Below, piece by piece: positions 15,168-23,547 of a stretch of 27,315 bases of DNA (position 1 is its first letter; each line of letters opens with the position of its first letter). A program made the translations under genes and the position numbers. The DNA comes from Nitrospira_G sp035457545 (GTDB lineage: Bacteria; Nitrospirota; Nitrospiria; Nitrospirales; Nitrospiraceae): positions 1-27,315 of the forward strand of contig DATIBM010000102.1 of the NCBI GenBank assembly GCA_035457545.1, in the 5' to 3' direction. The notes below the pieces were generated by a model, which saw only the letters and a list, made by a program, of their open reading frames with translations, ran no database searches and was not told where the DNA came from.

Positions 15168-16928
15168 ATGTCGAACCAATATCGTTCTGGCGTTCCAGCA
15201 GCATCACGTGCGGTGGCCGCAATCGGCGCGGCGGCGGGGCTGATGCTCGCCCTTGTCGGTATGACCGGTCTCGGGGGCGAGGCGTCAGCCGCCTCGCCCA
15301 AGAAAACCGCCAAGCAATCCAAGGTGGCCGTGCAACTCCAGCCGTCGAGCGCCGCTCCCGGCGCGACCCTGTCTATCGTTGGGAGCGGGTTCGGGACGTT
15401 TCAATCGACGAAGGTGAACCGCGTGCTGTTCGGAGGCGTGCCGGCTTTGATCCAGCGGTGGGACCCCAGCCTGATCGAGGTCAAAGTGCCCTACGAAGCG
15501 AAGGATGGGCCGGTCGAGGTCCAGAAGGGCAAGCAGAAGATTGCAGCCGGGACCTTTACCGTCCAGCGCCCGGTCATCCGGGAGGTGGTCCCTGAGGAGG
15601 CGGAGCCGGGGGACATCGTGCAATTGTTGGGAGAACATTTCGGGCCCACGGCCGGCCCGCGCGACCCCAATTCGATGTTTGGGGTCAACGATGTGGTGAT
15701 CGGAGGCGTCGTGGTCCGGCCGCGGCGGTGGCGAGACGACAAGATCGAAGTCGAAGTTCCCGCCAATGCCGCCAGTGGAGACATTCACATCCGGCTGGCC
15801 TCGTCGGACCCGCTTCCCGACGGCTCCTGTTGCGCCACCGTGCAGCATGTGCTCAGCAACAGCGTCAAGATCTCATTGATGCCGACCGTGCGTGTGGATC
15901 CCGTCAGCGGTCCGATCGGCACCAAGGTAGTGCTGTTTGGGTTGGGGTTCGGCAATAGCAAGAGCCCAGACGATGCGGTGCTGTTCAACGGGCATCCCGC
16001 CGCCGTGGCCCAGTGGAAGGATTCGATGATCGTGGTCCACGTGCCGCTCGGCGCCGAATCAGGCCCCTTGGTGCTCAAGAAGGCCGGGACGCAGCGCACC
16101 CTGTCACAGTTCACCGTCACGGTGCCGAAGGTGACGAAAATCAAGCCTGAGAAGGGACCCATCGGCACGCTGCTCAGGATCAGCGGCGAGAATTTCGGCT
16201 ATTACTCGGAGAGCGGCGAGACTCCCTATGCCTTTGCGGATTTCGATCCGGGGGATAACGCCGTCGAGATCGGCGGGGTGCCGGCCGTTATTTATCGTTG
16301 GCATCAGGACAAGATCGATGTGTGGGTGCCGTTCAGCGCGAAAGACGGGCCTGTGGTGGTGAAGCGGGGCGCGGTCAAACCCAAGCCCGATGGCAGTTGC
16401 TGCGCCGAGCGAACCGTGCTGACGACCGAAGCGGGGCACTTTACGGTCGTGACCCCCCAAGTCACGTCCTATGAACCCCATTCGGCCGGGCTCGATGAAG
16501 TCGTGACGATCAAAGGGACAGGCTTTGGAGACTTTCTCATCATGCGGGAGGCCATCCAGCTTGGGCTGAGCAGTCAGGCCTATGTAGGCGATCGCTTCCA
16601 AGTCGGCGAGGACATTTCCCGGACGGAAGTCCTGCTGAACGGCGTGGCCCTGCACATTCTGTCCTGGACCGACAACGAAATCAAAGTCGTCGTCCCGCGG
16701 CGCCATGTCTTCGGCGTGGGAAAGCCGGGAGGGTTCACGCCCGACCTCTCGAAGGGCATATTGGTGGTGCGCCGGGGGTCATGGGATGTCCTGCCTGACG
16801 GGTCCTGCTGTCAACCGAAGCAGTACATCACTGTTCCGGTCGGAGAGTTCACCGTCGAACACCGCGGGCTTCCGGAGCAGGGGCTGTTCAAGGAACATGG
16901 CATGGCTCCCCTCGGGATCAAGGAATAG
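15168..16928 (+). CDS. Exported protein with five IPT/TIG domains and repeated PDGSCC motifs
   Basis: A 586-residue protein with a signal peptide (about 1-42, ending GEASAA). It then has five tandem IPT/TIG immunoglobulin-like domains starting near residues 54, 135, 239, 320 and 430. Each shows the pattern P-x-x-G-x-x-G-(T/D)-x-(V/L)-x-(I/L)-x-G-x-x-F-G, then a V/AxFGGxPA-like strand and a W-x-x-x-x-I-x-V-x-V-P strand. Domains 2, 4 and 5 carry an inserted PDGSCC motif (217-222, 407-412, 543-548); these hold the protein's only cysteines. No membrane anchor follows, so it is likely periplasmic or surface-attached. IPT domains usually mediate binding; the partner is unknown. It has its own promoter, and the YCF48-type gene follows after 75 bases. 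Confidence 0.85.
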   Translation: MSNQYRSGVPAASRAVAAIGAAAGLMLALVGMTGLGGEASAASPKKTAKQSKVAVQLQPSSAAPGATLSIVGSGFGTFQSTKVNRVLFGGVPALIQRWDPSLIEVKVPYEAKDGPVEVQKGKQKIAAGTFTVQRPVIREVVPEEAEPGDIVQLLGEHFGPTAGPRDPNSMFGVNDVVIGGVVVRPRRWRDDKIEVEVPANAASGDIHIRLASSDPLPDGSCCATVQHVLSNSVKISLMPTVRVDPVSGPIGTKVVLFGLGFGNSKSPDDAVLFNGHPAAVAQWKDSMIVVHVPLGAESGPLVLKKAGTQRTLSQFTVTVPKVTKIKPEKGPIGTLLRISGENFGYYSESGETPYAFADFDPGDNAVEIGGVPAVIYRWHQDKIDVWVPFSAKDGPVVVKRGAVKPKPDGSCCAERTVLTTEAGHFTVVTPQVTSYEPHSAGLDEVVTIKGTGFGDFLIMREAIQLGLSSQAYVGDRFQVGEDISRTEVLLNGVALHILSWTDNEIKVVVPRRHVFGVGKPGGFTPDLSKGILVVRRGSWDVLPDGSCCQPKQYITVPVGEFTVEHRGLPEQGLFKEHGMAPLGIKE

Positions 16929-17003
16929 GCGAGACTGCCGTCTCTCCCCCATGCCGACCGATCCGCGATACGCTGTGCCGGTCTTCAGTCCCGGTCGAGT
17001 GTC

Positions 17004-17963
17004 ATGCCGGTAATCGTCTGGGGCTGGGTCATCTTCTTCCTCTGTTCGCTGCTCTCCTCCCCTCATATCGCCGAAGGCGCCGAACGGGTGCGCGTGATCC
17101 CGCAAAAAAGCGGGACGATGAACACCTTGATGGGCGTGCAGGCGAGATCTCCTCTCCTGGGCTGGGCCGTCGGAGCCGGCGGGACGATTCTCAAGACGAC
17201 CGACGGCGGAAAAAAATGGCGAACGGTCCCCAGCGGGGTGCGGGCGCTGTTGGCCGGGGTCTTCTTCGCCGACGACCGTCGGGGATGGGTGACGGGGGCC
17301 AACGGGACGATCCTGGCCACGACCGACGGGGGCGAAACCTGGATTGCCCAGCCGACGGGCATCCAAGCGACGCTCTACGGAATCACGTTTCTCGATGGGC
17401 GGCGGGGTTGGGTGGTCGGAGACCGGGGCGTCATTCTGCATACGGAGGATGGGGGCCAACATTGGATGGAGCAATCCAGCGACACGACCGCCAATCTCTA
17501 CTCGGTCACGTTCTTGAACGAACGGCATGGCCTGGCGGTCGGGGCCCTCGGAACGATACTCGTCAGCCAAGACGGCGGCGCCAATTGGCGGGCGCAATCC
17601 AGCAACAGCGCGGGGACGTTCTTTGACGTCGCGTTTCTGGACGACGCCAACGGTTGGGTCGTCGGCAACGCCGGGATCATGTTGCAAACGAGCGACGGCG
17701 GACAGCAGTGGGTGGACCGCTCGGTGTCCTGCGTCGGCGGGTGCAAGCGCGTCACGGATTTCCTGAAGATCCGCTTTACCGATTCCAAGACGGGCTGGAC
17801 GGTGGGAGAAGGAGGAACGTTGTATTCGACCGCCGACGCGGGGAACACGTGGGTGCCTCACCAGCCGATTGCCAAGCAGTCGCTCTTCGGCCTGTCCTTT
17901 GCGGATTCGTCTCACGGGTGGGCGGTCGGGGAGAACGGAACGATTCTGTCCTTGATCCCGTAA
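17004..17963 (+). CDS. Exported YCF48/BNR-type beta-propeller protein
   Basis: A 319-residue protein with a signal peptide (about 1-26, ending AEGA). Seven repeats follow of the form GWAVGxxGTILxTxDGGxxW, starting near residues 53, 94, 135, 176, 217, 264 and 305, as in a seven-bladed propeller of the YCF48/Hcf136 (photosystem II stability factor) or BNR type. In plastids and cyanobacteria the relative helps assemble photosystem II. In non-phototrophs such proteins are exported with unknown binding roles. A CVGGC motif (Cys243, Cys247) is inserted between blades 5 and 6. The ATG at 17004 has only a weak binding site. It probably shares the transcript of the IPT/TIG gene. Confidence 0.88.
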   Translation: MPVIVWGWVIFFLCSLLSSPHIAEGAERVRVIPQKSGTMNTLMGVQARSPLLGWAVGAGGTILKTTDGGKKWRTVPSGVRALLAGVFFADDRRGWVTGANGTILATTDGGETWIAQPTGIQATLYGITFLDGRRGWVVGDRGVILHTEDGGQHWMEQSSDTTANLYSVTFLNERHGLAVGALGTILVSQDGGANWRAQSSNSAGTFFDVAFLDDANGWVVGNAGIMLQTSDGGQQWVDRSVSCVGGCKRVTDFLKIRFTDSKTGWTVGEGGTLYSTADAGNTWVPHQPIAKQSLFGLSFADSSHGWAVGENGTILSLIP

Positions 17964-17973
17964 CGGCGGACCT

Positions 17974-17991
17974 GGCGGGAATTTCCCCGCC
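17974..17991. terminator. Hairpin between convergent genes, possible terminator
   Basis: GGCGGG (17974-17979) and CCCGCC (17986-17991) form a perfect 6-bp stem with a six-base loop. It sits in the 32-base gap between the stops of the YCF48-type gene (plus) and rsmE (minus). There is no T-run, so termination would be weak or assisted. Confidence 0.4.
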
Positions 17992-17995
17992 CGCG

Positions 17996-18736
17996 CTAAC
18001 GGAGCTGCCCCAGGCGTCCTTGGAGGAGAGTCAGGCTTGCCAGCGCCGCCGTTTCTGCCCGCAAGATCCGTTTGCCCAGGCTCACCGATTGAAACCCCGC
18101 CTGATCGGCGGTGTCCGTTTCATCCTCAGTCCATCCTCCTTCCGGCCCTATGACCAGGACGAAAGGTTCCCCGACCGCCTCGGAGAGCGGGATATCCGAG
18201 AGTGGAACCGACCGGCGGCGCTCATGCAGCAACAGTCGCGTGGCAGCGGAGGGAAGGGCGCCCACCCAATCGGGCCAGGCTTGCGGTTCCATGACCTGCG
18301 GGCTGTCCCACCGTTCCGCCTGCTGAGCCGCCTCGAAGGCAATCCGATTCCAACGGTCCCGCTGCGCCTTGATGCGCGCGCCGTCCGGCCGCACCACGCC
18401 TCGGCTTGTGATGAGGGGCACAATGGAAGCCACGCCCAACTCCGTGGCCTTTTGGATCACCCAGTCCATCTGATCGTGCTTCAGCAGGGCCTGCCCCAGG
18501 ATCACGGCCGGCGCCGTCCCAGCAGGCCGCTGGGCGGTATCGAGCACGGACGCGGTCAGCTGCTCCGCGGTCACCGATGTGACCCGAACGCGATGGCGGC
18601 GGACATGGTCCTCCGTGAGCCTGAGTTCTTCGCCCGGTTGCACCCGCAGGCTGGCGCGCAGATGGCGCAACAGATCGCCGCGGATGACGACGGTGGTTCC
18701 GACCACCTGTTCACTCGAGACGAAGAAAGCCGGCAT
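17996..18736 (-). CDS. rsmE: 16S rRNA (uracil-1498-N3)-methyltransferase RsmE
   Basis: A 246-residue SPOUT-class methyltransferase that methylates N3 of U1498 in 16S rRNA using S-adenosylmethionine. An N-terminal PUA-like domain (MPAFFVSSEQVV through GEELRLTE) is followed by the knotted SPOUT domain: QALLKHDQMDWVIQKATELGV, IVPLITSRGVV, RWNRIAFEAAQQAERW, then the cofactor site VLVIGPEGGWTEDE and LGKRILRAETAALASL. It lies 47 bases downstream of dnaJ, a frequent arrangement. The ATG at 18736 lacks a clear Shine-Dalgarno site, so it may rely on coupling to dnaJ. Confidence 0.95.
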   Translation of the reverse strand: MPAFFVSSEQVVGTTVVIRGDLLRHLRASLRVQPGEELRLTEDHVRRHRVRVTSVTAEQLTASVLDTAQRPAGTAPAVILGQALLKHDQMDWVIQKATELGVASIVPLITSRGVVRPDGARIKAQRDRWNRIAFEAAQQAERWDSPQVMEPQAWPDWVGALPSAATRLLLHERRRSVPLSDIPLSEAVGEPFVLVIGPEGGWTEDETDTADQAGFQSVSLGKRILRAETAALASLTLLQGRLGQLR

Positions 18737-18783
18737 GGGGAGACGAGAGAGGAGGGTCGACCAGGGCGCAAGGGGCGAGCGCG

Positions 18784-19914
18784 TTACTCGAAGAGCGTTT
18801 TGACCTTATCGAAAAAACCATCCCCTTCCGTCGCGGCCGTGAGCCCGCTCTCCTTGGCGAACTCGGCCAAGAGGTCCTTCTGACGCTGCGTGAGTTTGGT
18901 CGGGATGTGGATCTTGACGACGCAGACCTGGTCGCCGGGCTGCCCGCCCTTGAGGCTGGGCACGCCGGCGCCTTTGATGCGGACCTGTTTTTCGTGCTGG
19001 GTGCCGGGAGCGATCTTGATCGTCGCCGTCCCATGGAGCGTCGGCACCTCCACTTGTCCGCCGAGCGCGGCCGTGACGAAATTGATCGAAGCATCGCAGT
19101 AAATGTCCTGGCCCTTTCGCGAAAACACCGGATGTGGCTTCACCGACACGGCGACAAAGAGGTCGCCGGGAGGGCCCCCGTTGACCCCGTGCTCCCCTTC
19201 ATTAGCCAGCCGGAGCCGCATGCCGCCTTCGATGCCTGGGGGAATGTGGACGGCCAGCAGCCGTTCCTTATACACCCGTTGGCGCCCCTGGCAGGTCTTG
19301 CAGGGCTCGGTGATGACATGGCCGCTCCCGCCGCAATGGTGGCAAGCCCGGCTGACGCTGAAGAATCCCTGTTGCAGGCGGATCTGGCCTGATCCTTGAC
19401 AACTCGGACAGGTTTTGATGGAGGCGGCCGACTTGGCGCCGGTGCCGTTGCAGTCGTGGCAGACCTCCCAGCGGGGAATCTTCAGCTTGGCTTCCTTGCC
19501 GAAGATCGACTCTTCGAACGTCAGCTCGAGATTGTATTGAAGGTCGGAGCCTCGCTCGCCCCGTTGGCGGCCCCCGCGCGTCCCGCCGAAGAAGTCTTCG
19601 AAGATGTCGTTGAAGATGTCGCCGAATCCGCCGCCCTGTCCGAAGTCGAAGCCTTCGAACCCGGCCCCGCCCTGGGCGCCGCTGTGGCCGAACATGTCAT
19701 AGCGCTTGCGCTTCTCCGGATCGCTCAAGACCTCGTAGGCTTCGTTGGCTTCCTTGAATTTCTCTTCCGCCTGTTTCTTGTCCTTGTCCGCCGCGTGGAG
19801 GTCGGGGTGATGCTGGCGGGCCAACTTCCGGAAGGCCTTCTTGATCTCGTCGTCGGAGGCGGTGCGTTCCACTCCGAGGACGTCGTAATAGTCGCGTTTG
19901 CTCACGGATGCCAC
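18784..19914 (-). CDS. dnaJ: Chaperone protein DnaJ
   Basis: A 376-residue type I Hsp40 that delivers unfolded proteins to DnaK and stimulates its ATPase. The J domain (about 6-73) contains HPD in ARQHHPDLH. A Gly/Phe-rich linker (GGAGFEGFDFGQGGGFGDIF) follows, then four zinc-binding repeats: CHDCNGTG, CPSCQGSG, CHHCGGSG and CKTCQGRQ. The last ends in Gln where Gly is usual. The C-terminal substrate-binding domains follow. The start codon is GTG at 19914, or the in-frame GTG three codons later (19905); neither has a strong binding site. It is third in grpE-dnaK-dnaJ-rsmE, separated from dnaK by 75 bases carrying a strong hairpin. Confidence 0.97.
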   Translation of the reverse strand: MASVSKRDYYDVLGVERTASDDEIKKAFRKLARQHHPDLHAADKDKKQAEEKFKEANEAYEVLSDPEKRKRYDMFGHSGAQGGAGFEGFDFGQGGGFGDIFNDIFEDFFGGTRGGRQRGERGSDLQYNLELTFEESIFGKEAKLKIPRWEVCHDCNGTGAKSAASIKTCPSCQGSGQIRLQQGFFSVSRACHHCGGSGHVITEPCKTCQGRQRVYKERLLAVHIPPGIEGGMRLRLANEGEHGVNGGPPGDLFVAVSVKPHPVFSRKGQDIYCDASINFVTAALGGQVEVPTLHGTATIKIAPGTQHEKQVRIKGAGVPSLKGGQPGDQVCVVKIHIPTKLTQRQKDLLAEFAKESGLTAATEGDGFFDKVKTLFE

Positions 19915-19941
19915 GGCCGGTTGGAAAGTCGGTCAACAGGA

Positions 19942-19970
19942 GGGCCGACCTCCGGTTCGGAGATCGGCCC
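19942..19970 (-). promoter_or_regulatory. Intercistronic hairpin between dnaK and dnaJ
   Basis: Arms of 12 bases (19942-19953 and 19959-19970) pair with one mismatch around a five-base loop. No T-run follows on the minus strand. It could act as a partial terminator, an RNA-processing site or a 3'-end stabiliser that keeps DnaK levels above DnaJ. Confidence 0.5.
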
Positions 19971-19989
19971 CCGTCGTTGAGATTGTAAA

Positions 19990-21912
19990 CTACTTTTTGT
20001 CCTTGTCTACTTCTTCAAACTCCGCGTCCACGACCTTTTCATCGGTTTTCCCGGTCGCGCCGCCGTTGCCTTCCGGTCCTCCCGAACCGCCCGGTGCGGC
20101 GGAGGCGCTGGCCTTCTTGTACATCTCCTCGGCCAACTTATGGGAGGCGGAGGTGAGGGTTTGGGTGGCGGATTGGATGGCCTCGAGGTCGTTGCCTTCC
20201 ATCGCCTTGCGCAAGGCGGCCACCGCGTCCTTGATCTTGGTCTTCTCGTCCTCCGAGATCTTGTCGCCGTGCTCGTTCAGGTTTTTCTCTGTCCCGTAGA
20301 TCAGCGTGTCGGCCTGGTTGCGGGCTTCGGCCAACTGCCGGCGCTTCTTGTCCTCGTCCGAATGGCTTTGCGCGTCGCGGACGAGCTTCTCGATCTCCTC
20401 CTTGCTGAGGCCGCTCGATGCCGTGATCTTAATCGACTGTTCTTTGCCGGTTCCAAGATCCTTGGCCGAGACGTGCACGATGCCGTTGGCGTCGATGTCG
20501 AACGTCACCTCGACCTGCGGCACGCCGCGCGGAGCCGGCGGAATGCCCACGAGATCGAATTGGCCGAGGAGCTTGTTGTCGTTGGCCATCTCTCGTTCGC
20601 CTTGGAACACGCGGATCGTCACCGCGGTCTGGTTGTCCGCGGCGGTGGAGAACACCTGGCTCTTCTTGGTCGGAATCGTCGTGTTCCGCTCGATCAAGTG
20701 GGTGAAGATCCCGCCGAGCGTTTCGATGCCGAGGGTCAACGGAGTCACGTCCAGCAGAAGGACATCCTTGACCTCTCCCTTGAGGACGCCGCCTTGAATG
20801 CCGGCTCCCACCGCGACCACCTCATCGGGGTTGACGCCCCGATGGGGTTCTTTGCCGAAGAAGTCCTTGACGGTCTGAATGACCTTCGGCATGCGGGTCA
20901 TGCCGCCGACCAACACCACCTCGTGGATGTCCCGCGCGCCCACCCCGGCATCGGCTAAGGCCTTCCGGCAGGGTTCGATCGTGCGCTGAATCAGGTCATC
21001 GACGAGCTGTTCGAGCTTCGCCCTCGTGAGTTTGGTGACGAGGTGCTTCGGACCGCTGGCGTCGGCCGTGATGAACGGCAGGTTGATTTCGCTCTCTTGG
21101 GACGAAGACAGCTCGATCTTGGCCCGCTCGGCGGCCTCCTTCAACCGCTGGAGCGCCATGCGATCCTTCTTGAGGTCGATGCCTTGATCCTTTTTGAACT
21201 CCTCGACGAGCCAGTCCATGATCCGCAGATCGAAGTCGTCGCCGCCGAGATAAGTGTCGCCGTTGGTGGACTTCACCTCGAAGACGCCTTCGCCGATCTC
21301 AAGGATCGAAATGTCGAAGGTGCCGCCTCCCAGGTCGTAAACCGCGATGCGCTCGTCTTTTTTCTTATCCAGGCCGTAGGCCAGCGAGGCGGCGGTCGGC
21401 TCGTTGATGATGCGCAACACGTTCAGGCCGGCGATCTGGCCGGCGTCTTTGGTGGCCTGGCGCTGGCTGTCGTCGAAATAGGCCGGGACGGTGATGACCG
21501 CCTCGGTCACTTTTTCGCCGAGGTAGTCCTCCGCGGTCTGCTTCATTTTTTGCAGAATCATCGCCGACACTTCGGCAGGGCTGTACCGTTTGCCCCGAAT
21601 CTCCACGTGCGCGTCGCCATTGTCGGCTTCCACCACCTTGTAGGGGAGGCGCTTCATGGCGTCCTGCACCTCGCGGTTGCGGAACTTGCGCCCCATCAGG
21701 CGCTTCACCGAATAGATCGTGTTCTCGGGGTTGGTAATGGCCTGGCGTTTGGCGATTTGGCCGACCAGTCGCTCGCCCTTGTCGGTGATCGCGACCACCG
21801 ACGGCGTGGTGCGGCTCCCCTCCGCATTGGCGATGACGGCGGGATCGCCGCCGCTCATGATGGCCACACAGGAGTTGGTGGTTCCCAAATCAATGCCGAT
21901 GACTTTTCCCAT
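19990..21912 (-). CDS. dnaK: Chaperone protein DnaK (Hsp70)
   Basis: A 640-residue Hsp70, of normal length. It is an ATP-driven chaperone that binds exposed hydrophobic peptides with DnaJ and GrpE. The nucleotide-binding domain shows GIDLGTTNSCVAI (phosphate 1), AVITVPAYFDDSQRQATKDAG, INEPTAASLAYG, IAVYDLGGGTFDISIL (phosphate 2) and VVLVGGMTRMPKV (adenosine). The linker VLLLDVTPLTLGIET leads to the substrate-binding domain, and the helical lid ends in EEVDKDKK, as in bacterial DnaK. The ATG at 21912 has AAGGAG upstream. It lies 83 bases after grpE. No CIRCE element is visible near it. Confidence 0.98.
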   Translation of the reverse strand: MGKVIGIDLGTTNSCVAIMSGGDPAVIANAEGSRTTPSVVAITDKGERLVGQIAKRQAITNPENTIYSVKRLMGRKFRNREVQDAMKRLPYKVVEADNGDAHVEIRGKRYSPAEVSAMILQKMKQTAEDYLGEKVTEAVITVPAYFDDSQRQATKDAGQIAGLNVLRIINEPTAASLAYGLDKKKDERIAVYDLGGGTFDISILEIGEGVFEVKSTNGDTYLGGDDFDLRIMDWLVEEFKKDQGIDLKKDRMALQRLKEAAERAKIELSSSQESEINLPFITADASGPKHLVTKLTRAKLEQLVDDLIQRTIEPCRKALADAGVGARDIHEVVLVGGMTRMPKVIQTVKDFFGKEPHRGVNPDEVVAVGAGIQGGVLKGEVKDVLLLDVTPLTLGIETLGGIFTHLIERNTTIPTKKSQVFSTAADNQTAVTIRVFQGEREMANDNKLLGQFDLVGIPPAPRGVPQVEVTFDIDANGIVHVSAKDLGTGKEQSIKITASSGLSKEEIEKLVRDAQSHSDEDKKRRQLAEARNQADTLIYGTEKNLNEHGDKISEDEKTKIKDAVAALRKAMEGNDLEAIQSATQTLTSASHKLAEEMYKKASASAAPGGSGGPEGNGGATGKTDEKVVDAEFEEVDKDKK

Positions 21913-21995
21913 TGGGTCTCTCCTTCCTCACGAAGCGGCTCTGCCACCCGCCGGCCGGATGACCCGACGAGCGGACCGCTTCGTTTTCCGTTGCG

Positions 21996-22580
21996 TCAAG
22001 AATCCTGGCCGGACTCCGAGTCTGGGACCGAAGGGGCTGTCGCCACGCTCACCATCGCGGCCCGCAAGACACGGTCGTGCAATAAATAACCCTTTTGAAA
22101 CTCCTCGACCACGCACCCCGGCGGGATGCGTTCGCTTTCGACCTGAGTCACGGCCTGCTGACAGGTCGGATCGAAGGGTTGACCGATACAGGATATCGGT
22201 TTGACCCCGAATCGGCCGATCGCCTCCTGCAGTTGCTTGAGGGTCAACTCCACCCCTTGGATCAAGGCGTCCGTTCCGGCGTTGGTCTTGGCGGCCTGAA
22301 TGGCCCGCTCCAGATTGTCGATCGCCGGAAGCAGTTCCTTCAGGATAGATTCGTTGCCGTAGCGAATGCTCTCCCGCTGTTCGCGCTGGGAGACCCGCTT
22401 GTAATTTTCCAGCTCCGCCACGGTCCTGAGGTAGCGATCGTGATTCGCCTTCGCCTCGTCACTTTTTGCCGCGAGGCTCTCACGAAGCTGCTGCAGATCA
22501 CTCACCTGCTGGCCGTCGTTTGATGCTACTTCAGCCGTGTCCTGATCGGATAAGTCGTTGAGACTGTTGCCGTTTTCCAT
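21996..22580 (-). CDS. grpE: Nucleotide exchange factor GrpE
   Basis: A protein of about 194 residues that releases ADP from DnaK. An acidic, unstructured N-terminus (NDLSDQDTAEVAS) precedes a long dimerisation helix (LQQLRESLAAKSDEAKANHD), the family core DRYLRTVAELENYKRVSQRE, ILKELLPAIDNLERAI, and the C-terminal beta domain with GVKPISCIGQPFDPTCQQAV and VVEEFQKGYLLHDRVLRAAMVSV. The start may be the ATG at 22580 or a GTG four codons upstream (22592); both binding sites are weak. It heads the grpE-dnaK-dnaJ-rsmE set. Confidence 0.95.
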   Translation of the reverse strand: MENGNSLNDLSDQDTAEVASNDGQQVSDLQQLRESLAAKSDEAKANHDRYLRTVAELENYKRVSQREQRESIRYGNESILKELLPAIDNLERAIQAAKTNAGTDALIQGVELTLKQLQEAIGRFGVKPISCIGQPFDPTCQQAVTQVESERIPPGCVVEEFQKGYLLHDRVLRAAMVSVATAPSVPDSESGQDS

Positions 22581-22614
22581 GTTTTCGTCCACTGGGTATA
22601 CCTATGGTTGTTGG

Positions 22615-22642
22615 TAGATAGCCACCGGGTCGGTAAAGTCAA
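22615..22642 (-). promoter_or_regulatory. Possible promoter of the grpE operon
   Basis: On the minus strand TTGACT (22642-22637) is followed after 16 bases by TATCTA (22620-22615), about 25-35 bases before the grpE start. The -10 match is only partial. No HrcA/CIRCE inverted repeat and no convincing sigma-32 pattern was found in 22593-22728. Confidence 0.35.
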
Positions 22643-22728
22643 CAGGAACAGCGCAGAAAATCTGGACGAGCAGACATGCGAGCAGGACAGGCAGGGAAAA
22701 GAGGCGAGAAAGAAATCGAACCTTCGGG

Positions 22729-23523
22729 TCAGGCCGGTTCTTCTCGATCGACGAGGTCGTCTCGATTGCGGCGATAGAGGAGTTCGAGACCTTCGAGCGT
22801 CAGAAACGGCTTGACCGCCTGAATGCGTCTCGATTCCGGTGCTATCACGGAGGCGAGCCCGCCCGTCGCGATGACCGTCGGGGTCGTGCAGAGCTCCCGC
22901 TGCATCCGGTCCACGATTTCATCCACCAGTCCTGCATAGCCGAAGATAAGGCCGGACTGAATGCTGCTCGCGGTGTCGCGCCCGATGACGGTCTTGGGAC
23001 TGATCAAGGCGACCTTGGGCAGCTTGGCGGTTCGGGACCAGAGCGCCTCCGCGGAAATCCCCAGCCCGGGAGCGATGACGCCGCCCAGATATTCCCCCCG
23101 TCTCGTGACCGCACAGAACGTCGTGGCGGTGCCGAAATCGATGATGATCAGGTCCGTCCGGTACTGGGCGTAGGCTGCGGCGGCGTTCACGATCCGGTCG
23201 CTTCCGATCTCTTTCGGATTGGCATACCGGAGCTGCAAGCCGGAATCGGTGTCGGATGAGACGAGGTAGGGGATGCGCTGGAAAAACGCCTCGCTCATCG
23301 CCTCGATCGTGGAGGTGAGCGAGGGGACGACGCTGGAGACGATCACCCCATGGATCTGTTCAACCTGAAACCCGGCCAATTGAAGCAGCCCGCGAAGGTC
23401 GAGTCCATATTCGTCGGCGGTCTTCTGAGGGTTGGTGGCGAGCCGCCAATGGCCCTGGAGGCGTGGCCCCTCGAACAACCCGCATACGAGGTTGGTGTTG
23501 CCGATATCGATCGCGAGCAGCAT
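22729..23523 (-). CDS. coaX: Type III pantothenate kinase
   Basis: A 264-residue CoaX-type kinase that phosphorylates pantothenate, the first step of coenzyme A synthesis. Visible are LLAIDIGNTNLVCGLF (phosphate-binding loop with the catalytic Asp), GVIVSSVVPSLT, GSDRIVNAAAAYAQY, IIIDFGTATTFCAV and GGVIAPGLGISAEAL, then VIATGGLA. The start at 23523 places LLAIDIGNTN at the N-terminus as in relatives; a GTG at 23544 would add seven residues. It begins 24 bases after birA, a common pairing. A 136-base gap separates it from grpE. Confidence 0.95.
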   Translation of the reverse strand: MLLAIDIGNTNLVCGLFEGPRLQGHWRLATNPQKTADEYGLDLRGLLQLAGFQVEQIHGVIVSSVVPSLTSTIEAMSEAFFQRIPYLVSSDTDSGLQLRYANPKEIGSDRIVNAAAAYAQYRTDLIIIDFGTATTFCAVTRRGEYLGGVIAPGLGISAEALWSRTAKLPKVALISPKTVIGRDTASSIQSGLIFGYAGLVDEIVDRMQRELCTTPTVIATGGLASVIAPESRRIQAVKPFLTLEGLELLYRRNRDDLVDREEPA

Positions 23524-23547
23524 GGATACGTGCCTGTCGTTCACCCG

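Noticed and set aside
22593..22728. CIRCE (HrcA) element before grpE
   Set aside because: No TTAGCACTC-N9-GAGTGCTAA or close variant is present.
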